A stretch of 64,000 nt of DNA from Haliclystus octoradiatus. Lineage: Eukaryota; Cnidaria; Staurozoa; Stauromedusae; Haliclystidae. The position numbers and the translations under genes were made by a program. Below the pieces are notes generated by a model. That model searched no databases and had not been told where the DNA came from. It worked only from the letters and a program-made list of their open reading frames with translations. Numbering within the stretch: position 1 is the stretch's first letter; every line of letters starts with the position of its first letter. The stretch is taken from NCBI GenBank assembly GCA_916610825.1, contig OU744449.1, positions 18,817,344 to 18,881,343 on the forward strand, given 5' to 3'. Shown piece by piece: positions 11,954 through 22,428 of this stretch.

Positions 11954-12811
11954 GACTTAGTTAAATTAAACGTAGCATATATAATAACAAAGTAATTGCT
12001 AATCCATACCAAGTTTACTTCATTATTCCAATATTTTTCTATTATTGAAAGTTCTGTTTTGTTTCAATTGTTATGTTGGATTTTCAAGTAATTTGCCAAG
12101 TTCCAATTTCCCCTCAATTCCACCACTCCCTGACGTAACCAGCCTCATTTTCCATTATTTTCTCAGCTGAGAACGAGTTTGAACCATAAGGGCATGTGAA
12201 GCAGGCCTTCTTTATTTATTGTGCATGCACAATGGTATATTTTGACGAATCTCGAGAAAGCAAAATGTTATTTATCAAATATATAATTGTGGATGTGGAT
12301 GTGCAAGGCCCGGTGCATAGCCTGCTTGAGCTAATGACCCAACACCGGGATTTTGGTATGCTGGATACATAATTGTAGTCCTTCCAGGAGGAGAGAGAGA
12401 GGAGAGGCTGGAGAGCTCCAGGCTTCCAGTCAGGTACGAGCCAAAGGCACACATTTAGTGTTGTGTGTGTGTTTGATTTTATTTAACTTCGTTGATAAAA
12501 AGGGCTCGTTAGAGTTTCCACTCTAGGTAGGATACTGACTACGGCCTATCGAATCGTAACTGTAGATACTACATTGTATGATTGTACCGAGATTGTAATG
12601 GTGATTTATCATTTTGGTTGGTATGTTGGCATAGTCAAGTCACATCCCATAATATAATAGGATGCCAGGGGCCTACACCTGCACACCTCTCTCTGTTATG
12701 AGTCCTGCTAAAAATATTCCTTGATTATTAACAAACCTATGATAGGATAATAATTGATGATCCTTCATTGAATGAAAATCCCAACACTTCCAGAATTATC
12801 ATATATCAGTC
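11954..12811. other. Transposon right arm, non-coding
   Basis: I see no recognisable gene. A 78-codon minus-strand frame at 12216-12452 has no identifiable domain. Short GA-rich and GT-rich stretches lie around 12390-12410 and 12463-12475. Confidence 0.4.
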
Positions 12812-12939
12812 ATTACAGCAATTCATAACACTAAACAGAGCAGTCACAATAAACTTATTTAGCTGTTCATTTGAAATTACAGCAATTCACAACACTAAAC
12901 AGAACAGTCATAATAAACTTATTTAGCTGTTCATTTGAA
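12812..12939. repeat. Two-copy 64-bp tandem duplication
   Basis: Two adjacent 64-bp units, each starting ATTACAGCAATTCA and ending GCTGTTCATTTGAA, differ at three or four positions. It lies in the right arm of the large transposon. Confidence 0.85.
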
Positions 12940-13309
12940 ATTCTCTATTGTGTATTGTTAATCAGTTGGGCCTATCTTCTCAACTAATGAATGAAAGATT
13001 TCTTCACTTGAGATTTCCATAATTATTATCATCATTCATCATTGCTCAACTTCAGAGCCCAGTGAGCCAATATGAATTTTCATGGCGCTAGTGATTAGGT
13101 CCTGCCTTTGAATAGAAAATGTACGATAAAGAACATTTCGAGCTTAATGCCAATGTCTATGTTTTTTAATGAGAAAATTCCAGAAAATAATGTTATTGTC
13201 GAATATTAATGCCTACCCAATTTCTTAATCTTACATATTTGTATTTTTCTAAAAGGGCATAACTTCACAGATGTTGATTTACAAGTTCGCCCAAGCTTGT
13301 GGAAATTTT

Positions 13310-13463
13310 CCTGCTTTCTGCAATTTTGGGGTATAGTTTTCTAAGGAAGTGCAATTTTGGGGTATAGCTTTCTAGGGAAGCTGCAATTTTAGGGTGCTTA
13401 CCGAAAAACCAAAATGGCACACCCCCGTCTGAAATGTACTCAAGTACCCCCCCCCCCCCCGGG
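13310..13463. repeat. Right terminal/subterminal region of the 9.2-kb transposon
   Basis: Three imperfect copies of a roughly 32-bp unit (GCAATTTTGGGGTATAG, then TTTCTAAGGAAG) are followed by the inverted terminus with GGCACACCCCCGT and a C-run ending CCCGGG at 13463. The duplicated target ATAAGGTA follows at 13464-13471. Confidence 0.7.
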
Positions 13464-13471
13464 ATAAGGTA

Positions 13472-14155
13472 GCAACCGTTACATCTCAATTTGCTTAATT
13501 TGGCTCACACAAGGACCTGTTTATTAATTATTTCATAAATTATTGTATGGAATTACCCCTGTGTAACTTCAAAGAGAAATATAAGCAACACCCACATGTA
13601 GTGCTATTCATATTTTACATTCTTAATTGTTGAAATAGATGAAAATCATACTCATAAAACCTCTCCTAACACAGATCTATCTTCAAATATATCTCCATGC
13701 CTTAAAGGGTTGAATAATAGCAAATTAGTTTCCAATTTTACACAGTTTTCAACCAATGAAACAGTATGAGGATGTACTGAATATCTTCATACTCTTTATT
13801 TTATCTTAATTAATTTGTTAGAAGCGATTGTCTGTCTACGTCTATTAAAGAGGCGGCTTTTAATGGAAATCCTCAAATCAGAAAACCTGTTATTGACTTC
13901 CCGCATGTATATACTGTAATTATGCACTGTATTAATGAATAAGTATAATTAGTCGAAAAACAATCAGATTTATAAGTGGGGGTCTGGGACTAACCCAGAT
14001 TCATTTTAAATTGTACGTATGTGCACCGTTGCACGTATGTGCGTCAATTTGTGTGTCGAAGGCCATTCGAATAAGCTGAATTTGATTACTAGTGAATATC
14101 ATATGCCTCATTTCAGACTCTTTGTTTTGAGTCCTCTTTGGCATAGATATTACAT
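13472..14155. other. Non-coding intergenic stretch
   Basis: A+T-rich, with no supported gene. It contains short palindromic and GTATGTGC-type motifs around 14020-14045 of unknown meaning. Confidence 0.4.
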
Positions 14156-14247
14156 TATTGTGTAAACCCAGACATATTCTTACAAATCACATCTCAAACG
14201 AACACCTGATTGCATCTCAATGAGAGCATGAAATGAAGATGATGTAA
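14156..14247. repeat. Dispersed repeat, copy 1
   Basis: About 92 bp beginning ATTGTGTAAACCCAGACATA and ending GAAGATGATGTAA recurs at 18255-18347 with only a few differences, same strand. It is too short to identify and could be the end of a mobile element. Confidence 0.75.
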
Positions 14248-14327
14248 GAAACTGCACACATGCTCACTTCTAAATTTCAATGTTGGAAAATTTAATCTTA
14301 ACATATAAAATAGCTTGCTTAAAATAG

Positions 14328-14535
14328 AGTTGCTTCAAATGTATGTACGCTAATAACATTCCGAATTCTCCATCAAAATGCTCGAAAGTAGTACCATTCC
14401 AATCACCGTGTTATGATATGTGTTTTTATTTGGTATTGTATTTACTTTTGATCTGTATTCTTCGTATCGAAACAAAAGGTATCTTTTCATTTTCCAGTCT
14501 AGATCTCTGTGGACGATAAATTATGCAATTACGTC
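14328..14535. repeat. Diverged dispersed repeat, copy 1
   Basis: This stretch matches 30386-30585 along its length (shared blocks TTGCTTCAAA, GTATGTACGCTAATAAC, GAAAGTAGTA, TTTTCATTTT, ACGTCAT) with numerous substitutions. An old interspersed repeat of unknown class; no coding capacity seen. Confidence 0.6.
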
Positions 14536-14973
14536 ATGCGAATCGTCTAAACTAACAAAAGGGTTTCTGTTGTTTTGGGGGGATTTTGAAAAACTGAACG
14601 AAAGCCAAAATGTCAAGCTTTCTCCATCTTGAGGCGGAGGAATCAATTAGTCATCAAGAGTGAATTATAGTAAGCATGGTTGTGCCTCTGCGCCTTGAAT
14701 ACCAGGACTGTTGCCTACCTGGGATAAGTAATGGGCATTTTCAACATTGTTGTTATAGCGTAAAGAGCGAGAAATAAAAAATGAAATAGTAAATCGATAC
14801 CGTCTAACTATCATTTAAAGCGTATAGTTCAACTCTATGAGCCGTAATAAATCATGAAAAAATTTATCCAGTAGCAAACCGACAAATACTGATTCAATTA
14901 CTGATACAATACATACATTTAATATACTGAAACTTTATCTTTCTTGCTCGATTTCAGGGTGTATACTCCATCA
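14536..14973. other. 3' flank of the GPCR gene
   Basis: Non-coding. It would hold the 3' untranslated region of the minus-strand GPCR gene. No clear polyadenylation site was chosen. Confidence 0.3.
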
Positions 14974-15876
14974 TCAGTACGTGGCAATTGTTCTTCTTCC
15001 ACAAAAACGATTTCTAAAAAGTTTAAGAACCGTTGCTCTAACCCTTTTATGTTTTATAAAGTAGATTGAAGGCTTAATACATGAATAAACTATCTCTAGC
15101 ATAATTACCACAAATTTGAGATAATACGTTGATTCATGTGGATAGAATAATTCTTGACAATTGGAAACGATGAATGGCAGATGTAGAAGAAAGAATATCA
15201 TAACGATCCAAGATGTTACCATTGCAGCATTTGTATTTCTATCTTGAAACTGCCGTTGCAGATTAGAGCCTGTTTTCTTGATGTCTCTTGTTAGTTTGCT
15301 AACATTGCAAAGCACGTATGAAGTCCAAATAGATAGGACAATTATCAACAGCAGAGATGTTACTCTGAAGGCACCAAAACGTGGAATTAAGGCACTCGAT
15401 ACGGTTGCAATTAAAGCGGATACCATGCATAAGCCGATATTTAAGAAATATAACAATCTTCCAGTTGAAAATGACAAGTAAAACGTACATTTGAATGTTG
15501 CAGTATATATTTCTGACACTAAAAGTATCAAATTTAAAATAGATACTGTAGTGAAAAAACAGATTATTGTTCCCATATAAATAGCAACAGAACAAGTGAT
15601 TAATTGATTCCATGAGAAACACAAAACAGCCATAGGAATGAACATTAAGCCAAATAAGATATCAATTAACGCCATATAAGATAGTAAAAACCTTTGTGGT
15701 TTCTGTATCCTTTTATTTCCTTTCAATATCCACATAAAAAATGAGTTAAACAAGATATTACTGACAAGAAGACCAATCAAAATTGGTACAATAACTTTGA
15801 CTGAAACAGGTTGATTATCCCCATTGAACAACGATCGTATATGGTCACAATTGCTTTCTTGCATATTTCTTCTCAT
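14974..15876 (-). CDS. Rhodopsin-like G-protein-coupled receptor, intronless
   Basis: A single uninterrupted 300-residue frame with seven hydrophobic segments at about residues 25-50, 60-85, 95-120, 138-163, 170-195, 220-245 and 252-280. The layout (short N-terminus, short loops, basic C-terminal tail KHKRVRATVLKLFRNR) is that of class A receptors. TM7 ends CIKPSIYFIK, a variant of NPxxY. The DRY position after TM3 reads SEIYT, so the usual Asp-Arg is absent. TM2 has an LIDILFG block carrying the conserved Asp. Cys before TM3 and in the second loop are not obvious. Intronless class A receptors are common in invertebrates; ligand and coupling cannot be inferred. It lies alone between repeats, reading away from the 16-kb region. 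Confidence 0.75.
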   Translation of the reverse strand: MRRNMQESNCDHIRSLFNGDNQPVSVKVIVPILIGLLVSNILFNSFFMWILKGNKRIQKPQRFLLSYMALIDILFGLMFIPMAVLCFSWNQLITCSVAIYMGTIICFFTTVSILNLILLVSEIYTATFKCTFYLSFSTGRLLYFLNIGLCMVSALIATVSSALIPRFGAFRVTSLLLIIVLSIWTSYVLCNVSKLTRDIKKTGSNLQRQFQDRNTNAAMVTSWIVMIFFLLHLPFIVSNCQELFYPHESTYYLKFVVIMLEIVYSCIKPSIYFIKHKRVRATVLKLFRNRFCGRRTIATY

Positions 15877-16799
15877 GTGCTAAATAAACAATGAAGAGCT
15901 CTTGCTGGTTTCTTATGTGTGTTCGGTCATTGACAAAATATATTTTACCAATAGCAGTAATTACCAATTTACCAATTTACCACTGCTTGGATTGGAGTGA
16001 AATGCACAACGTCTAGATAAGGTCAGAAAGGTAATTTATACCAGATATAGACACTATTGTTTTTTAGTTAGAAGGTATATCTATTGTGCAGTGTTTTTGT
16101 CTTACGAAACTTCATTACATGATACGCAGAATAACCACATGTTCTGTATCACAACGATCAATTAAACACTATGAAAATTGGAATTGTTTTTCTCAATCAT
16201 CATATTTGCATAATGTGTAGACAATAATCACAATTTTAACTGCATACATGTAAAATGATTGCTAATTATACATCGCTACCGAGTTGTCTATACCAGAGGG
16301 ATCTTGTAAGCTGCCAATTAAAATCAACCACAACTACTGCAACTTTGTGATAATAGAAGGACGAGTTTTAATTCGCAATGCTCCAGATTTATTTTAAAAT
16401 CAACTGTTGGATATAGTTATCAATCACTAAAATACATTCAATTAAATAATAGCTTCAGGCAAGGTGTGGCTATCGAATAACTAGAAAGACATGCTGTAAT
16501 TGTTGCTAATAAATATGAAATTCAGAATTTGCATTATTAAAAATGGCGACGAAACAACATTGAGAGGATTGTTACATTAACTTGTGTATGTAAAAGGTAT
16601 GCCTAGCCTATACCATGAGAAATATTCATCCCTTATCTTGTTGTTTGCTTTGTGTTCTCTGATACGGGATTTGTTTCTTGAAGAATCTTGTATAATATGT
16701 TTATTAAACAACATTTGTGAATCGCTATTTTACTGTCTCCTTTGTTTATAATATTGTATTTATTTGAAATTTGTGAGGTGCATGCTATATATATGCTAT
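15877..16799. other. 5' flank of the GPCR gene, no gene seen
   Basis: A+T-rich sequence without supported coding potential. A local repetition of ACCAATTTACCA lies around 15962-15984. Confidence 0.4.
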
Positions 16800-17000
16800 C
16801 CAAAAGTTCCAAAAATCTAAAAACAGTTCTTCAAATTCAAGTTTTTCAAAGTTTGTAGAAAGTCAAAAATGGAGACCTAAAAAGTTCCAGAATCTGACAT
16901 TTCCTACCCAATAAGTATTTTTCTCAGCTGCAATATGGACCCAGAAAAAGTGGCACGTCCCGTACAGCCGTCATATATGGCAGTTATTCCTAAGGCTAAA
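16800..17000 (-). mobile_element. Short non-autonomous element related to the 9.2-kb transposon
   Basis: Read on the minus strand it has TGACGGCTGTACGGGACGTGCCACTTT, then CAGCTGAGAAAAATAC and GGAACTTTTTAGGT repeats, closely matching the left half of the MITE at 30609-30860. One end is probably lost, and I could not define a target duplication. Confidence 0.55.
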
Positions 17001-17084
17001 ATATGATTGAAAATCAGGCCTGTGACATTTTTACTTCTACCATGCAGTGTGAAAATGTAAATTTAATAACGTTCTAGGTCTATA

Positions 17085-17450
17085 GGAGGATTAGCTCAGA
17101 TGACAGAGCAACCGAACTTCAGATCGGATCATATCTGATCGACTATGGTTCAAATCCCCCTAAGGTCAACTCAGCCTTGACTTTATCTGAAACATCAAAT
17201 GAGCACCATATGAGGATGGTGGATGGAATGGTCCAGAGGGAATTGCATTGTGAGTAGCTGCAGCGCATCGTTGCGCATTGACAATCAAGACTTATCTGCC
17301 ATGAAACTGTTGAAATTGATCTGCAGTGTCGCGGCTGATATCAACAAAGAGCGTTTAAAATCATTGCTCTCATTGAAAAAAGCCAGTCATCTAGAAATAG
17401 AGGAGTGGTACGGGTGCCTTCGGTAGGTCGACACCTTCTACATTACTTAT
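17085..17450 (+). mobile_element. tRNA-derived SINE, near full-length
   Basis: The head resembles a tRNA: GGATTAGCTCAGATGACAGAGC (A-box-like) and GGTTCAAATCC (B box), about 50 bp apart. The body (GGTCAACTCAGCCTTGACTT ... GAATTGCATTGTGAGTAGCTGCAG ... ATTGATCTGCAGTGTCGCGGCTGA) is shared with copies at 4672 (complement), 43158 and 55718. The end resembles ATTACTTATT. There is no protein coding; it would depend on a LINE partner for movement. Confidence 0.8.
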
Positions 17451-17649
17451 TAGCACTTCGATTTGTAAAGAGGAGAAAATGTTCATTTATTATCAAGCTA
17501 TGTGAAATCAACTTTACTATTACTATTAAAGACTTGGAGTTTCTGTTTGCAAATTGTTCTACATATATAAAGCTAATTTTCAGTAATTTCGAAGAAGTAA
17601 CATAAAATTGAAGAGGCTATACAAGTTATGCTAATACGATGAAATAGCG

Positions 17650-17990
17650 ATATTAGTATTTGTTGTCTGATGATCGTTTAATAACGTGAAACTTTACAAC
17701 CAAACAATGTGTCATTCTTGACCTTCTCTTTATTATTATTAGTTATTGTTGTAATTACTATTAGTATTTGTTGTCTGATGATCGTTTGATGATGATGATG
17801 ATTGATGTCTGATGATGTGTAAAATTATATGTAATGAGCCCTTTGAGAAAACGCCTGTCTAGGATTAAAGGTTTAACTCAATAAATGACGATGATGATGA
17901 TGATCATGATGATGATCATGATGATGATAACGTTAAACTTTACAACCAAACAATGTGTCTTTCTTGACCTTCTCATTATTGTTTTTATTT
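17650..17990. repeat. Duplicated segment with (GAT)n microsatellite
   Basis: The block AACTTTACAACCAAACAATG, then TGTC(A/T)TTCTTGACCTTCTC, occurs at about 17690-17730 and 17935-17975; TATTAGTATTTGTTGTCTGATG occurs at about 17651 and 17760. Between them are runs of GAT/ATG triplets (17785-17810 and 17886-17930). Confidence 0.75.
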
Positions 17991-18254
17991 ACGCTCTGCT
18001 ATTCATTACCATCGAGCACTATCCAATTGCCAATATCAAGTTTCTAATATTATTACTCTATCTATATTTATAATAATATTATTATGTTTCTGTACAAGTT
18101 TTCTACTTGAGTTCAGACGTAGATTATTTGAAGTTACAGCACACACAATCATAATATATGGTTTCTATCATATCCCACTGTAATATCTTAATCACCCCAC
18201 AAATACAATTCATAAACAACAGAAAAAACTACTTCAAGATTTAGCTAAATATGT

Positions 18255-18347
18255 ATATTGTGTAAACCCAGACATATTCTTACAAATCACATCTCAAACG
18301 AACACCTGATTACATCTCAATGAGAACATGAAATCAAGATGATGTAA
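18255..18347. repeat. Dispersed repeat, copy 2
   Basis: Second copy of the roughly 92-bp unit at 14156-14247, same orientation, about 96% identical by eye. Confidence 0.75.
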
Positions 18348-19054
18348 ATGAAATTGAACCACATTCTCATAGATGATATATTTCAAACGTTTAACTTTAG
18401 GACATCATACAGTTGTTTATTAATTAAGCTGATGTTCAGTTTGTTTACATTAAGGAAAAAGAATTGTACAATGATCAGAATGAAAATGATTGGCGGTAAC
18501 CCTTTAATCACGAGTGCTTGCTTGTTTTGAGGCCAATGTGCAGAATTAAATAACGACACAATCACTATAATGTAGAATCTGTTTATTATAATAATAGTAA
18601 GCTGTGTCTGCTGAAATTACAGGGAGAGATGCTAAGGGTAACTATGGCCGCTAGTCAGATATCTTTGATACAACAGACACGACCGTACAGTAAGACAACA
18701 AGAGGTAAAAGAGAACGATTACGTTGTACAGTTTACAGTGTACACCCATACAGATTTACAGGAAACGAATAACAATAGACAATTATACAATGACGTAAAT
18801 ACAATATTAAACCACTACACCTACAATCGAAGCTTATTTTATGTTAAATTAATTATAGTATAATGGTTGGAACAGTATGCTCCTCGGTTTTAAAAATAAT
18901 TGCTTAATATCAATTGACAAGTACAAATTTTACAACATTATTGAGAAGTATTTAAAAATAAAAATACTAATAATATCAATATAGTGGTAAAGATTGGGAT
19001 TAACAAGAGTGAGTTAATACATTTATTTCACCCATTCAGGGTAGACTTTTAGTT
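18348..19054. other. Non-coding stretch before the P2X7/THAP transposon
   Basis: Only short overlapping open frames; no recognisable gene or structured RNA. Confidence 0.4.
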
Positions 19055-19340
19055 GGCACTATAAAGTGCCTATGAAATGAAAAAATGGGTATTGAGGTTT
19101 TTACAGATTATGAATCTGCATGTTCGACATAGTACCATGGCAATATTTTTTTATGAAAATTTTAAGTAAAATGTATCTTTTTCGCATCGCAAACATGATG
19201 CATTTTGGGGACAAGCGCCTGGGCACTAATTTAGATGTCGTGACGTCAAGAGTTGTACACACGATTTTTCACACAAGCAGACACGAAGGCAAGAGAGAAA
19301 ACATAGTAACTTTGTTCTTCTTTATTCCAACAAAAAAACA

Positions 19341-20473
19341 ATGTCTGGTATTGATTCTTCGGAAACAAACTCTGAATCGGAAATCAGTTCATCAAATGAA
19401 GAAATTTCAACTGCCACACAGCCATACCAAGGTGAACCACTTGCTATGAGCACTGAATTTAGTGGCGAAGAATGCAACCAGGAAGAAGACGCTGGCAATA
19501 TTCCTCAGCAAACGCTAGAGGCAAGATTTGAAGGGAAAGATCCTGTCAGTGCTTGGTAAGTAGTCATTGCAATATAATAAAAGCTGCTGTTGGGTTTAAG
19601 TTGTATGGGGTTTTTGAGTATGATTAATGACAAACGCTATATGTCTACATGAAATTATATTCACAATTTCCTCCACTCGATGAAGTAGACCTACTTGTTC
19701 GCCCCAATTTACATCAATATTTTGCGTAGGCTACATGTAAAAAGTAAATTTTCTTTCCTGTACTCATCTGGATTAGGTCTGAAGCAATCTTATCACATTT
19801 TAATTTTTAGGTGCGAATGTAATAGTTGCCATAATGAGTTGTTGATTGGAGCACTGGAGTACTGATGTTGTCATGAAGTCCTACCTGCAATTGGAATGCT
19901 GATGTTCGATGGTAACCCTGAAAAGCTGCTATGTATTACCCAACACAAGGACTATACTGCTCTGATAAATACCACAGTTCTAAGGACTGCGGCCCCACTA
20001 TTGAGGGATCGCAATGGGAGAAGTTATAGAAGGAATACAAAGCAAACTGAAAATGAGTAAGTTCTATTATAATTCACAGATAATAGAAACGAAGATAATG
20101 GTCAGTTGATTTGAATGCAGTTGATAAAACTTCAAAATATTTTCATTGATAAAATCTCAATTATATACACGCAAATATAAAATGTAGGCTACCATAATAA
20201 AGTTAATGTAGTAATGTTTGTTTATTTACTGTTCATATAATGCTGTTTACATGAAGAATTCCTAAATCAAAAATAATTTTTCAAACATTTCATTGACTGA
20301 TCTTTCACAGATTTCTTAGAGCTGTTTCCTACCGATGGCTTATCCGATGGTTGTGTGGGTCGCTTGGATGGGACAATTCGAGACCGCTACCAGCATGTAT
20401 ATACCACAGTATACGAACAAAGTTTGGTAATGGTGGGATGCACTGCTACCTAGCTGCAACAAAGAGACTGTAA
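19341..20473 (+). pseudogene. P2X7-type C-terminal (ballast-like) domain protein, three exons, one stop
   Basis: Exon 1 (19341-19555) encodes an acidic Ser/Glu-rich start. Exon 2 (19811-20056) begins CECNSCHNELLIGALEY, meets an in-frame TGA at 19863-19865, and continues CCHEVLPAIGML...TALINTTVLRTAAPLL. Exon 3 (20311-20473) reads FLRAVSYRWLIRWLCG, then PACIYHSIRTKFG...CYLAATKRL and stops. This Cys-rich pattern (WC.C..C...E..CC; YR....W; LP.C....IR..FP) is that of the cytosolic C-terminal domain of the P2X7 receptor. Here it stands alone, without channel segments. Splice consensus supports all junctions. The TGA probably arose from CGA, making the copy non-functional. Its role in the transposon is unknown. 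Confidence 0.65.
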
Positions 20474-20609
20474 ATATATTGTTTGTATAAATATCTCACA
20501 CTCCTGTAAAAAATATACGGCATAAAAAAATAAAAAATTAATATTCAAGAAAATGAAAACCACTCTTTCTATCACAAAGCAAATGTAGGTCTATACATAC
20601 AATACCTTC

Positions 20610-21310
20610 CTAAACACACGACCCAATTTTATGACCTTTCCTAGGTTTACCGCATGATCTGCACATCGGTGCCTTTCGAGTGGAAGTAGAAGTGCTGTTT
20701 ACAACTTGCTGACTTTGCGATTCCTTCTCTGCCGCCAAAAGTTCGTCTTCTTTATCGCCTGGGGATAGGGGAAGCATAAATAATCTGAATGAACACTCAG
20801 CATAACACTATTTATAGGCAACTAATCTTAGCTTTTTTCATGGCTTACCAGTAGGACACAATTCTGCTGTCGTTGACTTCTTTTCAGTCCAATGCTTGGT
20901 GGCTGCTTTCCTCTCGCGCTTCTCTGTAAATTTAGAATTCAATGGTAACGGGACTAGCTGTTCATATTTCTTCATAATAGGCTCCAAGGTAGACATAGGC
21001 ATTGTAAATATCAGTTTCTTTATCTTATCTGCATAACCTACATAGAAATGTATGTTTAATGAGTGGTACACTGCTGGTGTCTTAAGCAGACCTATAGTGA
21101 CGGATTTTCAGATTTTTTTTTAATACTTGAAATGCACTAGGAAAGACTCCATCTTACCATAAGTAGGGGGTACCATAACCTCTCTCACAATATCTTCGCC
21201 AAGTTTGAACTTTGGATAAGTTATATGAAAATAGGTTTCACCAGCTATTGTCTTCCTTGGTTCTCGTTTCAAGTTTTCATTAAAATGAAGGCTAGCTAGA
21301 ATATGTCTGT
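20610..21310 (-). pseudogene. Zinc-knuckle C-terminal part of a transposon protein, three exons
   Basis: On the minus strand, about 21305-21163 encodes ASLHFNENLKREP...ETYFHITYPKFKLGEDIVREVMVPPTYG and ends at TATG|GTAAGA. About 21043-20848 continues YADKIKKLIFTMPMSTLEPIMKKYEQLVP, then a Lys/Glu-rich part. 20759-20610 ends KAPMCRSCGKPRKGHKIGSCV and stops. The ALHFNEN block, the PPTY block and the Cys-rich end recur in transposon-associated proteins of invertebrates as I remember them. An acidic segment (DADTYYEGSDDEHCIDSDEDF) lies just upstream, separated by stops. I infer that this is the 3' part of the THAP gene after internal loss. Confidence 0.5.
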
Positions 21311-21634
21311 TAATGTTAATCTATGAATATGTTTGTCTGTTAATGTTCATCTATTTTGAAATCCTCGTCACTATCAATACAATGTTCGTCATCACTGCCC
21401 TCGTAGTATGTATCGGCATCCTAAATGGTTGTGGGAACGTGTGCAGGCATGCAATTGTCATGCAAAGTTGCCTACAGGTAAGTAATTTCATATTTAAAAC
21501 CCTACATGTGTACAAAACACTTCAGAAGAGACATAAATTACAGATTAAATTAGCAGTTAAATTTTAATGTTACTAATGCATGTACTTACATGACTCACAC
21601 TTTCGAATCTAACTTTCAACTGCCTGATGGAATT

Positions 21635-22428
21635 TTATAATCTGTAGTTTGCCTTAAGAAGGTTTCTTCTTTTTATTGACAACTGTTGACAACGTTGGCA
21701 ATTATTGTTTGATGACACCTTAATATGCTGTTGGACCAAAGACGATGCAGAAAGAATTGGACTAGTACACGAGGGTTCTTTATTAGGTATAGAGGTTTCC
21801 ATGTGAGTTGAACAGCGTGACTCAGGCAACTCTGGTTTCACAGGAGGACAGTATTCAGACTTTGTAGAAGCAGGAATCAAGGAAGAACCACAAAGTGCAT
21901 TTCTGATAATCTGAAGATTTTATATTGCATATTATAATTATTTATCTGCCTGGATTTAAGTTGTAATATGTATAGTAACAAGTAAAACCTGTTCATAATT
22001 TGTGTGGCAAGTCCTACCTGTCTTTTTTCACGTTTTGATACATTCTTACTTGCCACTGTAAAACTAGAATCAGTATGAATAGTTGGAACAGCTCCAAACT
22101 GAAGACGTATCTTTTTAGGTGGAGAACAAACCAACGATTCAGGCATATCGGTCAATGATATATCTTGACGTCGAACAAACGAAGTAGGCTCAAAATGAAC
22201 GGAGCATAATTGAGAAGTTGGAGAAGGGACAAAATCACTACGATGAACCTTCACGAAAGCCGTCCATAACCTGTTTGTTTCTTTATTCTTCGGGAAAGTA
22301 TGCAATGAAACGCCCTTTATACCTGTTTTGTTTGTACAACTAACCTGGTTTGCAACACCTGCTACGCAGTATTTGCCCCCTCTTTGACTAGAAGTAACCT
22401 TAACCATAGGATTAACTCCGTCCGCCAT
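21635..22428 (-). CDS. THAP-domain DNA-binding protein, two exons
   Basis: ATG at 22428 is followed within 30 residues by a THAP domain: KYCVAGVANQVSC, then GVSLHTFPKNKETNRLWTAFVKVHR, then LCSVHFEPTSF, giving the C...C...C-x2-H ligands and the conserved W, P and F positions. The spacing between the first two Cys is that of the CVAG.....SC subtype. Exon 1 ends REKRQ at CAG|GTAGGA (22018). Exon 2 (21910-21635) continues IIRNALCGSS and a Ser/Pro-rich tail to KANYRL and stop. THAP domains bind short DNA sites; here the probable target is the element's own ends. Without a catalytic part this copy could at most be a DNA-binding fragment. Confidence 0.7.

Larger units (their letters stand above)
4275..13463 (+). 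mobile_element. 9.2-kb DNA transposon with 8-bp target duplication
   Basis: Both ends start CCCGGGGGG and continue GTACTT...ACGGGGGTGTGCCA in opposite orientation (4275-4322 versus the complement of 13463-13416). The flanking 8-mers are identical: ATAAGGTA at 4267-4274 and 13464-13471. Inside the ends are subterminal repeats of the type GCAATTTTGGGGTATA-(n)-TCTAAGGAAGT, in direct rather than inverted orientation at both ends (about 4350-4400 and 13318-13395). The element carries a split zinc-finger gene (5596-6989) and a transposase-like gene (7006-11953), both plus strand, a SINE fragment (4672-4837), a MITE (8152-8987) and a tandem duplication (12812-12939). 8-bp duplications are known for hAT and Zisupton-type elements; I cannot place this one in a superfamily. 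Stops and a foreign insertion suggest it is no longer autonomous. Confidence 0.75.

Noticed and set aside
17085-17165. tRNA gene
   Set aside because: The A and B boxes belong to a SINE head shared by several copies, with no stable cloverleaf or clear anticodon arm.
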